Assembly: GCA_030425385.1 (NCBI GenBank)
Contig: JAUIAH010000026.1
Location: 47,075-111,074, forward strand
Reading direction: 5' to 3'
Source: Verrucomicrobiia bacterium
GTDB lineage: Bacteria; Verrucomicrobiota; Verrucomicrobiia; Verrucomicrobiales; DEV007
Length of the DNA stretch: 64,000 nucleotides
In this document: positions 18,552 through 28,594 of the stretch, in pieces
Numbering within the stretch: the first letter of the stretch is position 1
How the letters are laid out: each line of letters opens with the position of its first letter
The notes under the pieces: generated by a model
Database searches by the model: none
What the model was told of the DNA's origin: nothing
What the model saw: the letters and a program-made list of their open reading frames with translations, nothing else
Position numbers and translations under genes: made by a program

Positions 18552-19547
18552 ATGTCTCTCTTTCGTCGAAGCATCTCCGTCGTCCTCTTCCTCAGCACCG
18601 TTGGGTGGGCTCAAGAACAGGGCGAGCGGCGGCGGTTTGATCGTGAGAAAGTCCATGACCCCTCGACCATCATCGAATCCGATGGCGTCTACCGCTTCTT
18701 CTGCACGGGGCGGGGCGTCAAGCTCATGCGCGAAACTGAGGATGGCCAGTGGCTAACGGAAGGACAACTCTTTGACCGCGATGCGATTCCAGCATGGCAT
18801 GGCAACCATGTCCCAGAGAACCGTGGGCATCTCTGGGCACCGGACGTGATCCAGATCGGCGAGCAATTCTTCGTCTACTACTCCGTTTCCACATTTGGGA
18901 AGAACACTTCGGCCATTGGGTTGGCCGTTGGGAAGACTCTGGACCCGAAGTCACCTCAATGGTCATGGGAAGACCGTGGCCCCGTCATCCTTTCCAAGCC
19001 CACCGACCGCTTCAATGCCATCGATCCTGCCGTCTTCCGCGACCCTGACTCGAACCAATTCGTGATGACGTTTGGGTCCTTCTGGGACGGCTTATTTCTC
19101 ATTGAACTGGATAGTGAGACGGGTCTACGCGCGGATGATGCGGAGCCCGTTCATCTCGCCAAGGCACCCGAGATCGAGGCCCCCTTTCTCTGTCGCGGGC
19201 CCAGTGGCGACTACTTCTTGTTCCTAAATTGGGGCAAGTGTTGTCGCGGTGTTCGGAGCACTTATGAGATACGTGTAGGGCGCAGTAAGAAAGTCACGGG
19301 GCCTTTCCTCGACCGCGACGGCACCGACTTGCGTGACCGCGGTGGAACCCTCGTGGCCGCGTCGGCAGGACGTCACATCGGCCCCGGACATGCATCCATT
19401 CTGCAACGTGATGACAAGGAATGGCTTGTGCACCATTTCTATGACGGAGACCAACGTGGCCGGTCTCGGTTGCGAATGCTCGAACTCCAATGGGACGCAG
19501 AGGGCTGGCCTCAGGTCACGACAACCACCAACACAACGTCTCCATGA
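18552..19547 (+). CDS. Secreted glycoside hydrolase family 43-type arabinanase/xylosidase
   Basis: 331 residues with signal peptide (FRRSISVVLFLSTVGWAQEQ). The five-bladed propeller signature of GH43 is seen: KVHDPSTIIESDGVYRFFCT (Asp base), GHLWAPDVIQIGEQFFVYYS, RFNAIDPAVFRDPDSNQFVM (pKa-modulating Asp) and KAPEIEAPFLCRGPSGDYFL (Glu acid). This order is typical of endo-1,5-alpha-L-arabinanases and related alpha-L-arabinofuranosidases. The stop overlaps the start of the GH39 gene (ATGA at 19544-19547), so the two are translationally coupled and probably act on the same plant or algal polysaccharide. Confidence 0.85.
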   Translation: MSLFRRSISVVLFLSTVGWAQEQGERRRFDREKVHDPSTIIESDGVYRFFCTGRGVKLMRETEDGQWLTEGQLFDRDAIPAWHGNHVPENRGHLWAPDVIQIGEQFFVYYSVSTFGKNTSAIGLAVGKTLDPKSPQWSWEDRGPVILSKPTDRFNAIDPAVFRDPDSNQFVMTFGSFWDGLFLIELDSETGLRADDAEPVHLAKAPEIEAPFLCRGPSGDYFLFLNWGKCCRGVRSTYEIRVGRSKKVTGPFLDRDGTDLRDRGGTLVAASAGRHIGPGHASILQRDDKEWLVHHFYDGDQRGRSRLRMLELQWDAEGWPQVTTTTNTTSP

Positions 19548-21220
19548 CCCGCTTCCTCATCCTCACACTAGCATTCTCTCTCATCATCAACGTGGCCTTC
19601 GGGCAAGATCCCGTCCAGGTGCAGATGCATATCCACGCGGATCAGCCTCTCGCCAAGTTAGAACCCATTTGGCGATTCTTCGGAGCGGATGAGCCGAACT
19701 ATGCCTACATGAAAGATGGGAAGAAGTTGTTAGGCCAACTGGGTGCCATGAAGCCCGATGCGGTCTATTTCCGTGCGCATAACCTGATGACCACGGGACC
19801 CGGAGCGCCCGCCCTGAAGTGGGGCAGCACCAATCTCTATACCGAAGACGCCGCGGGCAACCCGGTCTATGATTACGAGATCGTTGACCTCATCATCGAT
19901 ACCTATCGGGCACGCGGGGTACGCCCCTATCTTCAGTTGGGATTCATGCCCGAAGCCTTGTCCTCCCAGCCTGATCCTTACAAACACACCTGGAGACCAG
20001 GCATGCCCTACAATGATGTGTATACAGGATGGGCCTATCCACCCAATGACTACGAGAAATGGGGAGAAGTCGTGTATCAGTGGGCACGTCATTGCGCTCA
20101 ACGTTATGGCATGGAGGAGGTCGAACAATGGTGGTGGCAGACCTGGAATGAGCCTAACATTGGCTACTGGCAAGGCACCCCTGAGGAGTTCCGAAAGTTG
20201 CACGACTACGCCATCGCCGCTGTGCGCCGCGCCATTCCCAAAGCGCGGGTGGGCGGTCCTGACGTCGCGGGTGACGGGGGTGATTTCGCCCGCGCATTCT
20301 ATGAACACTGCCTTCGCGGGAGGAACCACGCGACCGGCGAGACCGGCACGCCCCTCGACTTCGTTTCCTTTCACGCCAAAGGCTCGCCACGCTACGTCGA
20401 TGGGCATGTCCGCATGGGCATCGCGAATCAGCTCCGCACCATTGATCGTGGCTTTGCGATCGTCGCCTCATTTCCCGAATTGATGGAGACCCCTATCGTC
20501 ATCGGCGAATCGGATCCTGAGGGCTGCGCCGCCTGCCAAGGAGAGCAACTCGCCTACCGCAATGGCACCATGTATTCCAGCTACACGGCAGCAAGCTTCG
20601 CCCGGAAGCACGCGCTGGCTGATCGCCATGGAGTCAACTTTGTCGGGGCCTTGACCTGGGCCTTCACGTTCGAGGACCAGGCCTACTTTGCAGGCTTTCG
20701 CCAGCTCGCAAGCAATGGACTCGCCATGCCCGTTCTGAATACGTTCCGCATGATGAGCAAGATGTCAGGCCAGCGCGTTGAGAGCACCAGTTCCAATCAA
20801 GTGGCTCTGGATACGATCGTGCAAGACGGGGTCCGCCAAGAACCTGACGTGGGCGTGCTGGCAGCCGTGGATCGCGATGCCAAACGCCTCACGGCCATGG
20901 TCTGGCATTACCACGACGACGACCTTCCGGGTCCGCCCGCCGCCATCACCATCACTCTTGAAGGCCTTCCACAGACGGTGACCGAGTCTTCCCTAACAGA
21001 ATTCCGTATTGATGCCGCCCATTCGAATGCCTATCAAGCCTGGATCGACATGGGACGGCCTGTAGCTCCAAATCGCGAGCAATATCGCACTCTCGAAGAG
21101 CGTTCGGAACTTGCCACCATCCAGGAGCATGCGCCTCTTGCCCTCGCTGACGGTAACGCGACGACCACCATCACCCTCCCTCGCCAAGGCGTCTCGCTCC
21201 TTTCCATCGCCTGGGAGTGA
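19544..21220 (+). CDS. Secreted GH39-type glycoside hydrolase (beta-xylosidase-like)
   Basis: 558 residues from the ATG at 19544; the frame opens 18 codons earlier but those residues are read inside the GH43 gene and a signal peptide begins here (FLILTLAFSLIINVAFGQDP). A TIM barrel of clan GH-A is indicated by WWWQTWNEPNIGYWQGTPEE (acid/base Glu) and ETPIVIGESDPEGCAACQGE (nucleophile Glu). FFGADEPNYAYMKDGKKLL near the N-terminus is also typical of GH39. The C-terminal 130 residues form a beta-sandwich. Members release xylose, or iduronate, from oligosaccharides; the exact specificity is inferred from the GH43 partner. The start overlaps the GH43 stop by 4 bases. Confidence 0.82.
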   Translation: MTRFLILTLAFSLIINVAFGQDPVQVQMHIHADQPLAKLEPIWRFFGADEPNYAYMKDGKKLLGQLGAMKPDAVYFRAHNLMTTGPGAPALKWGSTNLYTEDAAGNPVYDYEIVDLIIDTYRARGVRPYLQLGFMPEALSSQPDPYKHTWRPGMPYNDVYTGWAYPPNDYEKWGEVVYQWARHCAQRYGMEEVEQWWWQTWNEPNIGYWQGTPEEFRKLHDYAIAAVRRAIPKARVGGPDVAGDGGDFARAFYEHCLRGRNHATGETGTPLDFVSFHAKGSPRYVDGHVRMGIANQLRTIDRGFAIVASFPELMETPIVIGESDPEGCAACQGEQLAYRNGTMYSSYTAASFARKHALADRHGVNFVGALTWAFTFEDQAYFAGFRQLASNGLAMPVLNTFRMMSKMSGQRVESTSSNQVALDTIVQDGVRQEPDVGVLAAVDRDAKRLTAMVWHYHDDDLPGPPAAITITLEGLPQTVTESSLTEFRIDAAHSNAYQAWIDMGRPVAPNREQYRTLEERSELATIQEHAPLALADGNATTTITLPRQGVSLLSIAWE

Positions 21221-21266
21221 TGCACAATGGTTTCGACACGGAGATCGTTCGTCGCCATGATGGGGC

Positions 21267-24200
21267 ATGGCGAAACCACTCTATCCCATCGGTGTTCTCG
21301 TTCTGCTAGTGCTGCTCCTGGTGTGGCGGCCAGGTTTCCAATCGTCGTCTTCCCCGTTACAAGTGACGCGGGACGACTCGACTGTTCTCACCGACCGCTT
21401 CACCAATCCTTATTGGCCTGATCGCACCAGCCCCAAACTGACGACGCCGCAATGGATCGGTGACGAGGGAGTGGAAGCCGCCGCGGTCCTCTCCATCGAT
21501 GACATGCGGGAAGTCGACCCGTATGCGCAGTATCTGGAACCCATCTTGCAACGCCTAGAGGAGGCGTACGGAGCGGCACCTCTTAGCATCTTCACCAATA
21601 CCATCGATCCGAATGCACCCGGTTTGCAGCGTTTCCTTGAACGGGGCGTCAGTATCGAGGTACACACCATCGATCACCCCTGCCCTCTTCTGCAGAAGAG
21701 CGACTTCGCACAAGCACGCCAAACGGTACATCAATGCATTGATCTGTTAGACGAGATCCCGAACATGCGTCCCGTCACCTACCGCATGCCGTGCTGCGAC
21801 TCGATGAATTCGGTCAGCCCGCGCTTCTACGATGACATCCTCACGCCGCTCACTCCAGGGGGAAACTTCCTTCCTAGTTGTTCCTCCGTTTTCCAAATCT
21901 TCACCAACGCTGATCCCGAGCTTCCCGCTACGCTCTTTGCCAATGGAAACGAGAACCGATTCGAGCGCTACGTGCCCCTGGGAAAAGACTTCGTCAATAC
22001 GATCGAGAATTACCCCTACCCTTATCTCATTGGCAAACGCCACTGGCAGTTTCCTTGTACGGTGCCGTCCGATTGGGAGGCGCAGTATCTGCAAGGTGTG
22101 AACCATACCCAAACGGTCACTGATCTCAAAGCCGCCCTCGATGCCACCGTCGCCAAGCAGGGGCTCTACGTCTTTGTCTTTCATCCGCATGGATGGATTG
22201 AGAATCACCAAGTCGCCGAACTCATCGATCACGCAGCCAGAACACACGGCGACAAACTCAAGTTCTTGAGCTTTCGCGACGTCCAAGAACGGCTGGACAC
22301 CTACCTTTTAGATGGGCAACCCATCCGTCGCTCAGATGGCACGCTCTCCGGCACCCAAGTCCGCGATCTCAATGCAGACGGTTACATGGATGTCCTCTTC
22401 GCCGATGGCCGAGCGAAACTCTGGCAGTCATCCACCCAGACGTGGACAGACACTGCGGAAGTCACTCTGGTCGATGCGCCACCTCTGCTTGATTTGGATG
22501 GTGACGGTGTCAGTGATGAGCCGGACACATCGGCCCTCCGCTTCTGGGATCTGGATGCAGACGGCGATCTCGACGCCGTGTATTCCGACGCTGAACGCTT
22601 CGCTTTCTATCTCCGTCAGGATGACTCCTGGACACGCGGACGGAAAGGACCTCATGACGGCACCTCAACAGGACCGCCCCCATTTGTGAATCCAGATGGC
22701 AGCAATCATGGAGTATGGATGGATGCCACGAGTTTCATCATCCAGAATGAGGACACCGCCACCGAGCCGAACGTCATTCGCCGAGTTCCTTTCGCCCCTT
22801 TGCTAGAAGAAGAAGACGGTTTGTTAGGCGCCGAGGCGCTTGAACCCGAAGCCGCTCTCCGCACCATGCGGACCCATCCCGATCTCGACGTGCAGTTAGC
22901 TGTCTGCGAACCCCTGATCATGGATCCCATCGACATCGCCTGGGGAGCGGATGGTCGTCTCTGGGTGGTCGAAATGGGCGATTACCCCCTGGGAACCGAT
23001 GGCAAAGGGGCGCCCGGCGGGCGTGTTCGCTACTTGGAAGATCAAGACGCTGATGGGCACTATGAATCGAGCACCCTCTTTGTAGAGAATCTCTCTTACC
23101 CCACGGGTGTCCTTCCCTGGCAGGAAGGCGCCTTGATCTTAGCGGCTCCTGATTTGCTCTACGCTCGCGATACGACTGGAGATGGCCAAGCGGACACGCA
23201 GGAAGTGCTCTACACTGGGTTTGGGCAGGGCAATCAGCAGCACCTCGTCAATGGCTTGCAATGGGGTTTGGACAATTGGATCTACATCGCCAACGGGGAT
23301 TCGGGTGGAACCGTTCGCTCTCTCAAGACGAATGAAAGCGTGCGTCTTGGCCATCACGACCTCCGGATTCGCCCCGATAAAGGGTTGTTAGCGCTCACCT
23401 CGGGCCAGACCCAGTTCGGAAGGAATCGGAATGACGCGGGCGATTGGTTTGGCTGCAACAATTCCAATCCTATTTGGCACTACGTCTTGGACCACGCTGA
23501 CCTCGTTCGAAACCCGCGCTTCTCCCCTCCCAAGGTATCGGTGCATTTGCCAGAAGTGCCCGGGAATGCGCCAATCTTCCCTACCAGTATCACACACGAG
23601 CGCTTCAATGATTTCCACACGGCTAACTGTATCACCTCGGCCTGTGGAACCATGATCTACCGTGCCCGCTTGTTAGGGAGCACTTATGAGAGCAACGCCT
23701 TCATCGCGGAGCCCGTCCATAATCTTGTGCATCGGCAAGTCTTGGAAGCAAACGGCGTGACATTTCGGGGCAAGCGCGCACCGAGTGAGCAGACCTCCGA
23801 GTTCCTGAGCTCGACCGATACCTGGTTCCGTCCCGTGGCAATGCGCACGGCACCCGACGGTTCCCTCTGGGTTGTCGACATGTATCGCCACGTCATCGAG
23901 CACCCCGAGTGGATCCCCCACGATTGGGAATCGCGTCTCGATGTGCGCGCTGGGCACGACCGCGGACGCCTCTATCGCGTGGCTCCCACAGGGCACGCGC
24001 CTGAGGCGATGCCCGATCTCACCACACTCGATTCGCCAGCGCTCGCTGCGATGTTAGGGCATGATAGCGGCACCGTCCGCGACCTCGCACAAAGCCAGTT
24101 TCTTGAACGTCAGCCGCATGATGCCAAGGCCGCGCTGCTCGCCCATGCCAATGCTCAGGACTGGAAGCATCGGCTGCACGTCTTGGCCACTCTCGATGGC

Positions 24201-25961
24201 CTCGGCCTGGCCGAACGAGAGCTGATCACACGCGCCCTTGCCGACGACCATCCTGCCGTGCGACGGCAGGCCACCCGCATGACAACCTCTCTAGGGGGAT
24301 CTTGGAGATTTCCCGAGGAAACCAATCTCAGCGTCCTCCTCGCACGAGCCATTGCCATGGGGAATCTGCCAGAGCAGGGAGCCGCCCTGGCGGCCTTGGG
24401 GATCGCCCATGAGGATCCTTACGTGCGAGCGGCCTGCGTGAGTTCCATGACCACGGATCAAGCAGCCTTTCTCGAGCACCTCCGAGACGCTACCTATGAC
24501 GAGGACGATGCCCAATGGCTTGGGTGGATTCTAAGCACAGAAGCCAGCCCAGCAATCCTTTCCCGACTGGCAGAAATCGAGTCACCCACGGTGTGGGCTC
24601 TCGAACTCGCGCAGATCGCCCTGCCTGCTGAGCGCGAGATTTTAGAGCCTTTGCTAGTCAAAGCTGAAAGCACCTATCAAGACGCTCAAGCCGAGACAGC
24701 CTTGCGAGTGGCTGCCCTGGAAACCGTCTGCGCCGCAGGGGGCATCATTCGGTCGCATGACACACTCACGCAGTGGTGCCAACCCAAGATCCCACTCGAC
24801 CTCCAAATGGCGGCCGTACGGATGTTAGGCCGACACTTCGAATCCGACATCAATGATTGGCTCATCAGCTCTTGGCCGAGTATCGAGCCCCGCTTGCGCC
24901 AAGAGATTGGCCAATGGCTGAGCACGCGGCCCGCTCTCGCACGGCGGCTGGTCACCAAGCTTGAGGAGACCCCACAACTTGGGCTGATCCGATTGCTCCG
25001 GCGCCATCCTGACACCCAAGTCCGCGACAAGGCGAAGGCGCTGTCCGCCGCCGACACCGCCTCCTCTCAAGCGCATGAAGCGCTCACCCGTGAAGTCCTC
25101 GAAACCCAGGGACAGCGTGAACGTGGTCGGACGCTCTTTGTCAATCGCTGTCAACTCTGCCACGAACTTGAAGGTCAGGGAAACCCCGTAGGGCCGGATC
25201 TCACAAGCCTCACCAATCCCTCAAAGCCATTCCTCCTGGAGGCCATTCTCCATCCAAACGCCGCTGTGGAAGACAAGTACCTCGCTTACACCGCCGCCAC
25301 CTCTCAAGGAGCTTTTATAGGGTTGCTAGAGGGAGAGTCTGGTGGCGCCGTGCAATTGCGGTTGGCCAATGGTCACCTGCAGAAGGCGCTGCGGCAAGAC
25401 CTACGCGATCTGACCTCAACCGGACGCTCACTCATGCCCGAGGGACTGGTGGAAGACCTCGAACCCGGAGCCATCGCCGACCTCCTCGCCTTTGTGCAGG
25501 CCGCGCGACCGCCCCGCAAGAGTTTTGAGTTCAACGAGCCGGCCGAGATTCATCCCCATCCCACGGGAAGGCTGGACCTGCCCGGCACCGCGGCTTCCCT
25601 CCACGGACCATCCATTTCCTTCGAACGCCGCTATCTCAACATTGGCCAATGGACGCATGTGCAGGACCGGGCTATTTGGACCTATCATTGTAGCGAACCA
25701 GGCACTTATACCATTCTGATAGACTATGCCTGTTCCGACAGCTCCTCGGGAAACACTCTGATTGTGGAAACCCAGGACCAACAGGCAAGGTTCGAAGTCA
25801 GCGGCACCGGCAATTGGAACGGCTTCCGCGAAACCACGATTGGCGAGATCACCCTATCGGCGGGCAGGCATGAACTGGTTGCCCGACCGGCTGGAACCAT
25901 ACGCAACTTCCTCATGGATCTCCGCTCCATCACGTTGAAGCCGCGCGAGAATCCTCACTAA
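21267..25961 (+). CDS. Fusion of polysaccharide deacetylase, PVC-type haem-binding dehydrogenase, HEAT repeats and cytochrome c
   Basis: 1564 residues. An N-terminal membrane anchor or signal (VLVLLVLLLVWRPG) is followed at about 65-335 by a NodB-like deacetylase: AAAVLSIDDMREVDPYAQYL (metal Asp), SIEVHTIDHPCPLLQ (H-x3-H) and YVFVFHPHGW. FG-GAP-like calcium loops (LNADGYMDVLFADG, LDADGDLDAVYSD) span 370-455. From about 545 to 920 there is a six-bladed propeller of the membrane-bound dehydrogenase family found in PVC bacteria (PIDIAWGADGRLWVVEMGDY, VHNLVHRQVLEANG, RPVAMRTAPDGSLWVVDMYR). HEAT-like helices cover 935-1255 and a cytochrome c domain starts with VNRCQLCHELEGQGNPVGPD near 1290. The last 130 residues look like a carbohydrate-binding module. 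It probably deacetylates and oxidises a glycan and passes electrons to the haem. Confidence 0.8.
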   Translation: MAKPLYPIGVLVLLVLLLVWRPGFQSSSSPLQVTRDDSTVLTDRFTNPYWPDRTSPKLTTPQWIGDEGVEAAAVLSIDDMREVDPYAQYLEPILQRLEEAYGAAPLSIFTNTIDPNAPGLQRFLERGVSIEVHTIDHPCPLLQKSDFAQARQTVHQCIDLLDEIPNMRPVTYRMPCCDSMNSVSPRFYDDILTPLTPGGNFLPSCSSVFQIFTNADPELPATLFANGNENRFERYVPLGKDFVNTIENYPYPYLIGKRHWQFPCTVPSDWEAQYLQGVNHTQTVTDLKAALDATVAKQGLYVFVFHPHGWIENHQVAELIDHAARTHGDKLKFLSFRDVQERLDTYLLDGQPIRRSDGTLSGTQVRDLNADGYMDVLFADGRAKLWQSSTQTWTDTAEVTLVDAPPLLDLDGDGVSDEPDTSALRFWDLDADGDLDAVYSDAERFAFYLRQDDSWTRGRKGPHDGTSTGPPPFVNPDGSNHGVWMDATSFIIQNEDTATEPNVIRRVPFAPLLEEEDGLLGAEALEPEAALRTMRTHPDLDVQLAVCEPLIMDPIDIAWGADGRLWVVEMGDYPLGTDGKGAPGGRVRYLEDQDADGHYESSTLFVENLSYPTGVLPWQEGALILAAPDLLYARDTTGDGQADTQEVLYTGFGQGNQQHLVNGLQWGLDNWIYIANGDSGGTVRSLKTNESVRLGHHDLRIRPDKGLLALTSGQTQFGRNRNDAGDWFGCNNSNPIWHYVLDHADLVRNPRFSPPKVSVHLPEVPGNAPIFPTSITHERFNDFHTANCITSACGTMIYRARLLGSTYESNAFIAEPVHNLVHRQVLEANGVTFRGKRAPSEQTSEFLSSTDTWFRPVAMRTAPDGSLWVVDMYRHVIEHPEWIPHDWESRLDVRAGHDRGRLYRVAPTGHAPEAMPDLTTLDSPALAAMLGHDSGTVRDLAQSQFLERQPHDAKAALLAHANAQDWKHRLHVLATLDGLGLAERELITRALADDHPAVRRQATRMTTSLGGSWRFPEETNLSVLLARAIAMGNLPEQGAALAALGIAHEDPYVRAACVSSMTTDQAAFLEHLRDATYDEDDAQWLGWILSTEASPAILSRLAEIESPTVWALELAQIALPAEREILEPLLVKAESTYQDAQAETALRVAALETVCAAGGIIRSHDTLTQWCQPKIPLDLQMAAVRMLGRHFESDINDWLISSWPSIEPRLRQEIGQWLSTRPALARRLVTKLEETPQLGLIRLLRRHPDTQVRDKAKALSAADTASSQAHEALTREVLETQGQRERGRTLFVNRCQLCHELEGQGNPVGPDLTSLTNPSKPFLLEAILHPNAAVEDKYLAYTAATSQGAFIGLLEGESGGAVQLRLANGHLQKALRQDLRDLTSTGRSLMPEGLVEDLEPGAIADLLAFVQAARPPRKSFEFNEPAEIHPHPTGRLDLPGTAASLHGPSISFERRYLNIGQWTHVQDRAIWTYHCSEPGTYTILIDYACSDSSSGNTLIVETQDQQARFEVSGTGNWNGFRETTIGEITLSAGRHELVARPAGTIRNFLMDLRSITLKPRENPH

Positions 25962-25979
25962 CCGGCGAAACCCGAGGGA

Positions 25980-27398
25980 TCAATCGAACACGGGTAAACC
26001 ACTGGGCACTGCCTCTGGGATATCCGCCCGCATATCGATATGACGGGTATCTGTCAGGGCATGAAGGAAATCCATGAGCTGCCGGAATTCGGTATCTGAT
26101 AGAGAAACACCCTTGAGGGTATTCGCCCGAACGATCTTCTCCACGATCTCTGGATCTTGCATGGCTTGCTGATCGAGATGGTCGAGCTTGTCATCGCTCG
26201 GCAGGGCCGTGTTCCTCTCGAAGTCGTAGTTCATCATGCTATCCTGCGGAGAGAGATGATGCCGCACCACCGCTTCCAAGGAATTGAACGCGCCAGCATG
26301 CCCGTATGGAGCGGTGAGGGCCACATTGCGCAAAGACGGCGTGCGGAAACGGTAATTGTCTTCTGCTCTCAGGGTTTCGCGGCCACGGCCAAGATCCTCC
26401 ATGCCGCTGGGACCATCGCCCTTGCCTGGACCGATCTGAGGCATGCAAATGGCGTGGAAATCATTGTCCGTTTGGAACTTGCCAGAATGACAGGAAGCGC
26501 AATTGGCCTTGCCGTAGAAGAGACGCATCCCCTTCTCCGCTGAGCGCGTCATGGCATCCTTATCACCGCGCAGATAGCGATCAAAGGGGCTCTGATCCGC
26601 CCGCCAGGCATCAATTTCATAGGCTCCGATCGCATTGGCAGCGTGAACCATGGTGATGTCTTCTGGCACATTCACATCCGCATAGACACTCGCAAACCAC
26701 TCGACGTAGACGTCATTGGCTTGCAGACGCTTTGCCAGAAGATCCCAGACCCCGCCAGGCCCGGAGAGATTCCCAGCAGCGGCCGCGTCCGCGACAGGAT
26801 TCTCGCCCTCCTGACCAGCCATCTCGGCACCCGATGTCGGAGGGAACATGGCTTGCACGGCGACGATGTTCTCCAACCCGAGCGGCAAGTCATCACCTTG
26901 AGGATTCACAAATCCAGAAGGCTCATTGGGATCCACCTCGACGCGCCCATCATGGAAGATGCGTTTGAATTCGCGGGCTCCCAAATTGAAGAGTGGCGGT
27001 GCATTACGTGGAACCCGCTCGTGGATACGCTCATCCTCGGCACCCGTCATCCGCGTCATCCCCAGCCCGAGACCGCCTTCACCCACAGACAAGGAGAGCC
27101 CATCGCCGGTGCCAGCCAAGGGATGATGACAGGTCGCGCAGGAAATATTCTGATTGCCGCTGAGGATCTTATCGAAGAAGAGGAATTTCCCCAGCTGCAC
27201 CTTATCGGCAGGGAAAGCGCCGTTCTCCACGTAGTCAGCATCTTTGACGGCTGACGGGAGAGGCACGCTTGATTCCTTCCCTTTGGAAGCACGTTTGAGT
27301 CGGTTGACGAGTGACCCGAATCCAGCTTCGGCGGAAGGCACGGCGGTGACGAGACTCAGGGTTCCTGCAAGCGCCAGGGTGAGAGATGGCAGTTTCAT
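25980..27398 (-). CDS. Di-haem cytochrome c peroxidase family protein (MauG/CcpA-like)
   Basis: 472 residues from the ATG at 27398 (MKLPSLTLALAGTLSLVTAV), a signal peptide; the frame continues 28 codons upstream but without a credible N-terminus. Two haem c sites are present: NISCATCHHPLAGTGDG near 88 and KANCASCHSGKFQTD near 300. FKRIFHDGRVE, FRTPSLRNVALTAPYGHAG and a C-terminal region with LMDFLHALTD follow as in bacterial di-haem peroxidases. These periplasmic enzymes reduce hydrogen peroxide or, in the MauG branch, oxidise protein residues or substrates. It is convergent with the deacetylase-dehydrogenase gene (18 bases apart) and divergent from the next gene. Confidence 0.88.
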   Translation of the reverse strand: MKLPSLTLALAGTLSLVTAVPSAEAGFGSLVNRLKRASKGKESSVPLPSAVKDADYVENGAFPADKVQLGKFLFFDKILSGNQNISCATCHHPLAGTGDGLSLSVGEGGLGLGMTRMTGAEDERIHERVPRNAPPLFNLGAREFKRIFHDGRVEVDPNEPSGFVNPQGDDLPLGLENIVAVQAMFPPTSGAEMAGQEGENPVADAAAAGNLSGPGGVWDLLAKRLQANDVYVEWFASVYADVNVPEDITMVHAANAIGAYEIDAWRADQSPFDRYLRGDKDAMTRSAEKGMRLFYGKANCASCHSGKFQTDNDFHAICMPQIGPGKGDGPSGMEDLGRGRETLRAEDNYRFRTPSLRNVALTAPYGHAGAFNSLEAVVRHHLSPQDSMMNYDFERNTALPSDDKLDHLDQQAMQDPEIVEKIVRANTLKGVSLSDTEFRQLMDFLHALTDTRHIDMRADIPEAVPSGLPVFD

Positions 27399-27548
27399 GA
27401 GAAAAGAGAAGGCGAAAGATGCGATTATTCCAGAATTTCTTGTATTTATAGCCACGCGAAGAGTGGCTTGTCTCTCTTTCAACGGCTTTGATTCGCAATC
27501 GGTACACGATTTCTCTCAGAGCAGGCACGATTGCGCGTCCAGGCGGCG

Positions 27549-28544
27549 ATGGTATCCTTTGGCATGCCTCTTGGGGATCCACTCATCCAGTCACTGCGTC
27601 ACACCCTTCTTCCGCCCGCTGCCGTGCCCATCCTCACCCTTCTGCTCTTGGGAAAGGGAGCCGCTGAATCTGACACTCTTGTCAAACGTCATCCTACCAT
27701 TGCTGGTGAATGGATCACGATTGCCGGGAATCCTGATCTCGGGGAATGGACAAGTGACGAGCAGGAGCCAGTCGACTTCGGAATCTGGCAGGCTGCCGAC
27801 GGTGACTGGCAATTGTGGTCATGTATCCGAAAGACCAAGCACCCCGGCCGCACCCGCATCTTTCATCGCTGGGAGAGCACGCACCTAACAATGCCCAACT
27901 GGGAGCCGAGAGGCATCACCTTCACAGGCGACGGCACGGTGGGCGAAACCGTGGGCGGCATGCAGGCACCTTACGTGATCCGGGTCGAAGAGGAATGGAA
28001 GATGTTCTATGGGGACTATCGCCACATTTGCCTCGCGACTTCCGTGGATGGCAAGACCTTTACTAAAGCGTTAGAACGCGGGATGACAGGCCTCTTCGGC
28101 GAAGGGCCCATGGCGCATGCACGCGATCCCATGCTCATCCAGATCGGCCCACGGTGGTATTGCTACTACTCGGCGCACCCGCGCGGAGCACACGGCATCT
28201 GGTTACGAACGACCACGGACTTCACCCAGTGGTCTGAAAGTCAATGCGTGATGACAGGGGGTCAGGCTGGCGACGCGTGGTGGAACTTCGAGTGCCCGCA
28301 CGTGGTCCGCCACCTTGGGTGGTTCTATCTCTTTCACACCCAGAACTATGCCGCAGGGAAACAGCAGACATCCGTCTACTGCTCAGCAGATCCCACGTGG
28401 TTTGGAGTGGACGACGACAGCAACTTCCTCGGTCACCTTCCCATCGCTGCTCCCGAACTCATCTATCATGATCACCAATGGTACATCGCGGCCTTGACGA
28501 GTGACCTGGACGGCATCCGCATCGCTCCTCTGGCATGGAAGTGA
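27549..28544 (+). CDS. GH43-like five-bladed propeller glycosidase
   Basis: 331 residues from the ATG at 27549 (aggcggcg lies just before it); a TTG at 27531 and an ATG at 27564 are alternatives. A hydrophobic N-terminus (AVPILTLLLLGKGAAES) may serve as a signal. The sequence has propeller-type repeats: GIWQAADGDWQLWSCIRKTK, PYVIRVEEEWKMFYGDY, AHARDPMLIQIGPRWYCYYS, WWNFECPHVVRHLGWFYLFH and AAPELIYHDHQWYIAAL. The aspartate in ARDP and the glutamates in NFECP and APEL fall where GH43/GH32/GH68 enzymes have catalytic residues. The substrate is unknown. It lies 50 bases upstream of an oxidoreductase on the same strand. Confidence 0.68.
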   Translation: MVSFGMPLGDPLIQSLRHTLLPPAAVPILTLLLLGKGAAESDTLVKRHPTIAGEWITIAGNPDLGEWTSDEQEPVDFGIWQAADGDWQLWSCIRKTKHPGRTRIFHRWESTHLTMPNWEPRGITFTGDGTVGETVGGMQAPYVIRVEEEWKMFYGDYRHICLATSVDGKTFTKALERGMTGLFGEGPMAHARDPMLIQIGPRWYCYYSAHPRGAHGIWLRTTTDFTQWSESQCVMTGGQAGDAWWNFECPHVVRHLGWFYLFHTQNYAAGKQQTSVYCSADPTWFGVDDDSNFLGHLPIAAPELIYHDHQWYIAALTSDLDGIRIAPLAWK

Positions 28545-28594
28545 CGCGGTTTCCTCTTCCCTCTACTGCCCGCATTTCCTAATCTGACGCCACG

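Noticed and set aside
26643..27254. Plus-strand frame of 203 codons opposite the di-haem peroxidase
   Set aside because: The minus strand carries two CxxCH sites and family motifs; the plus frame is a shadow.
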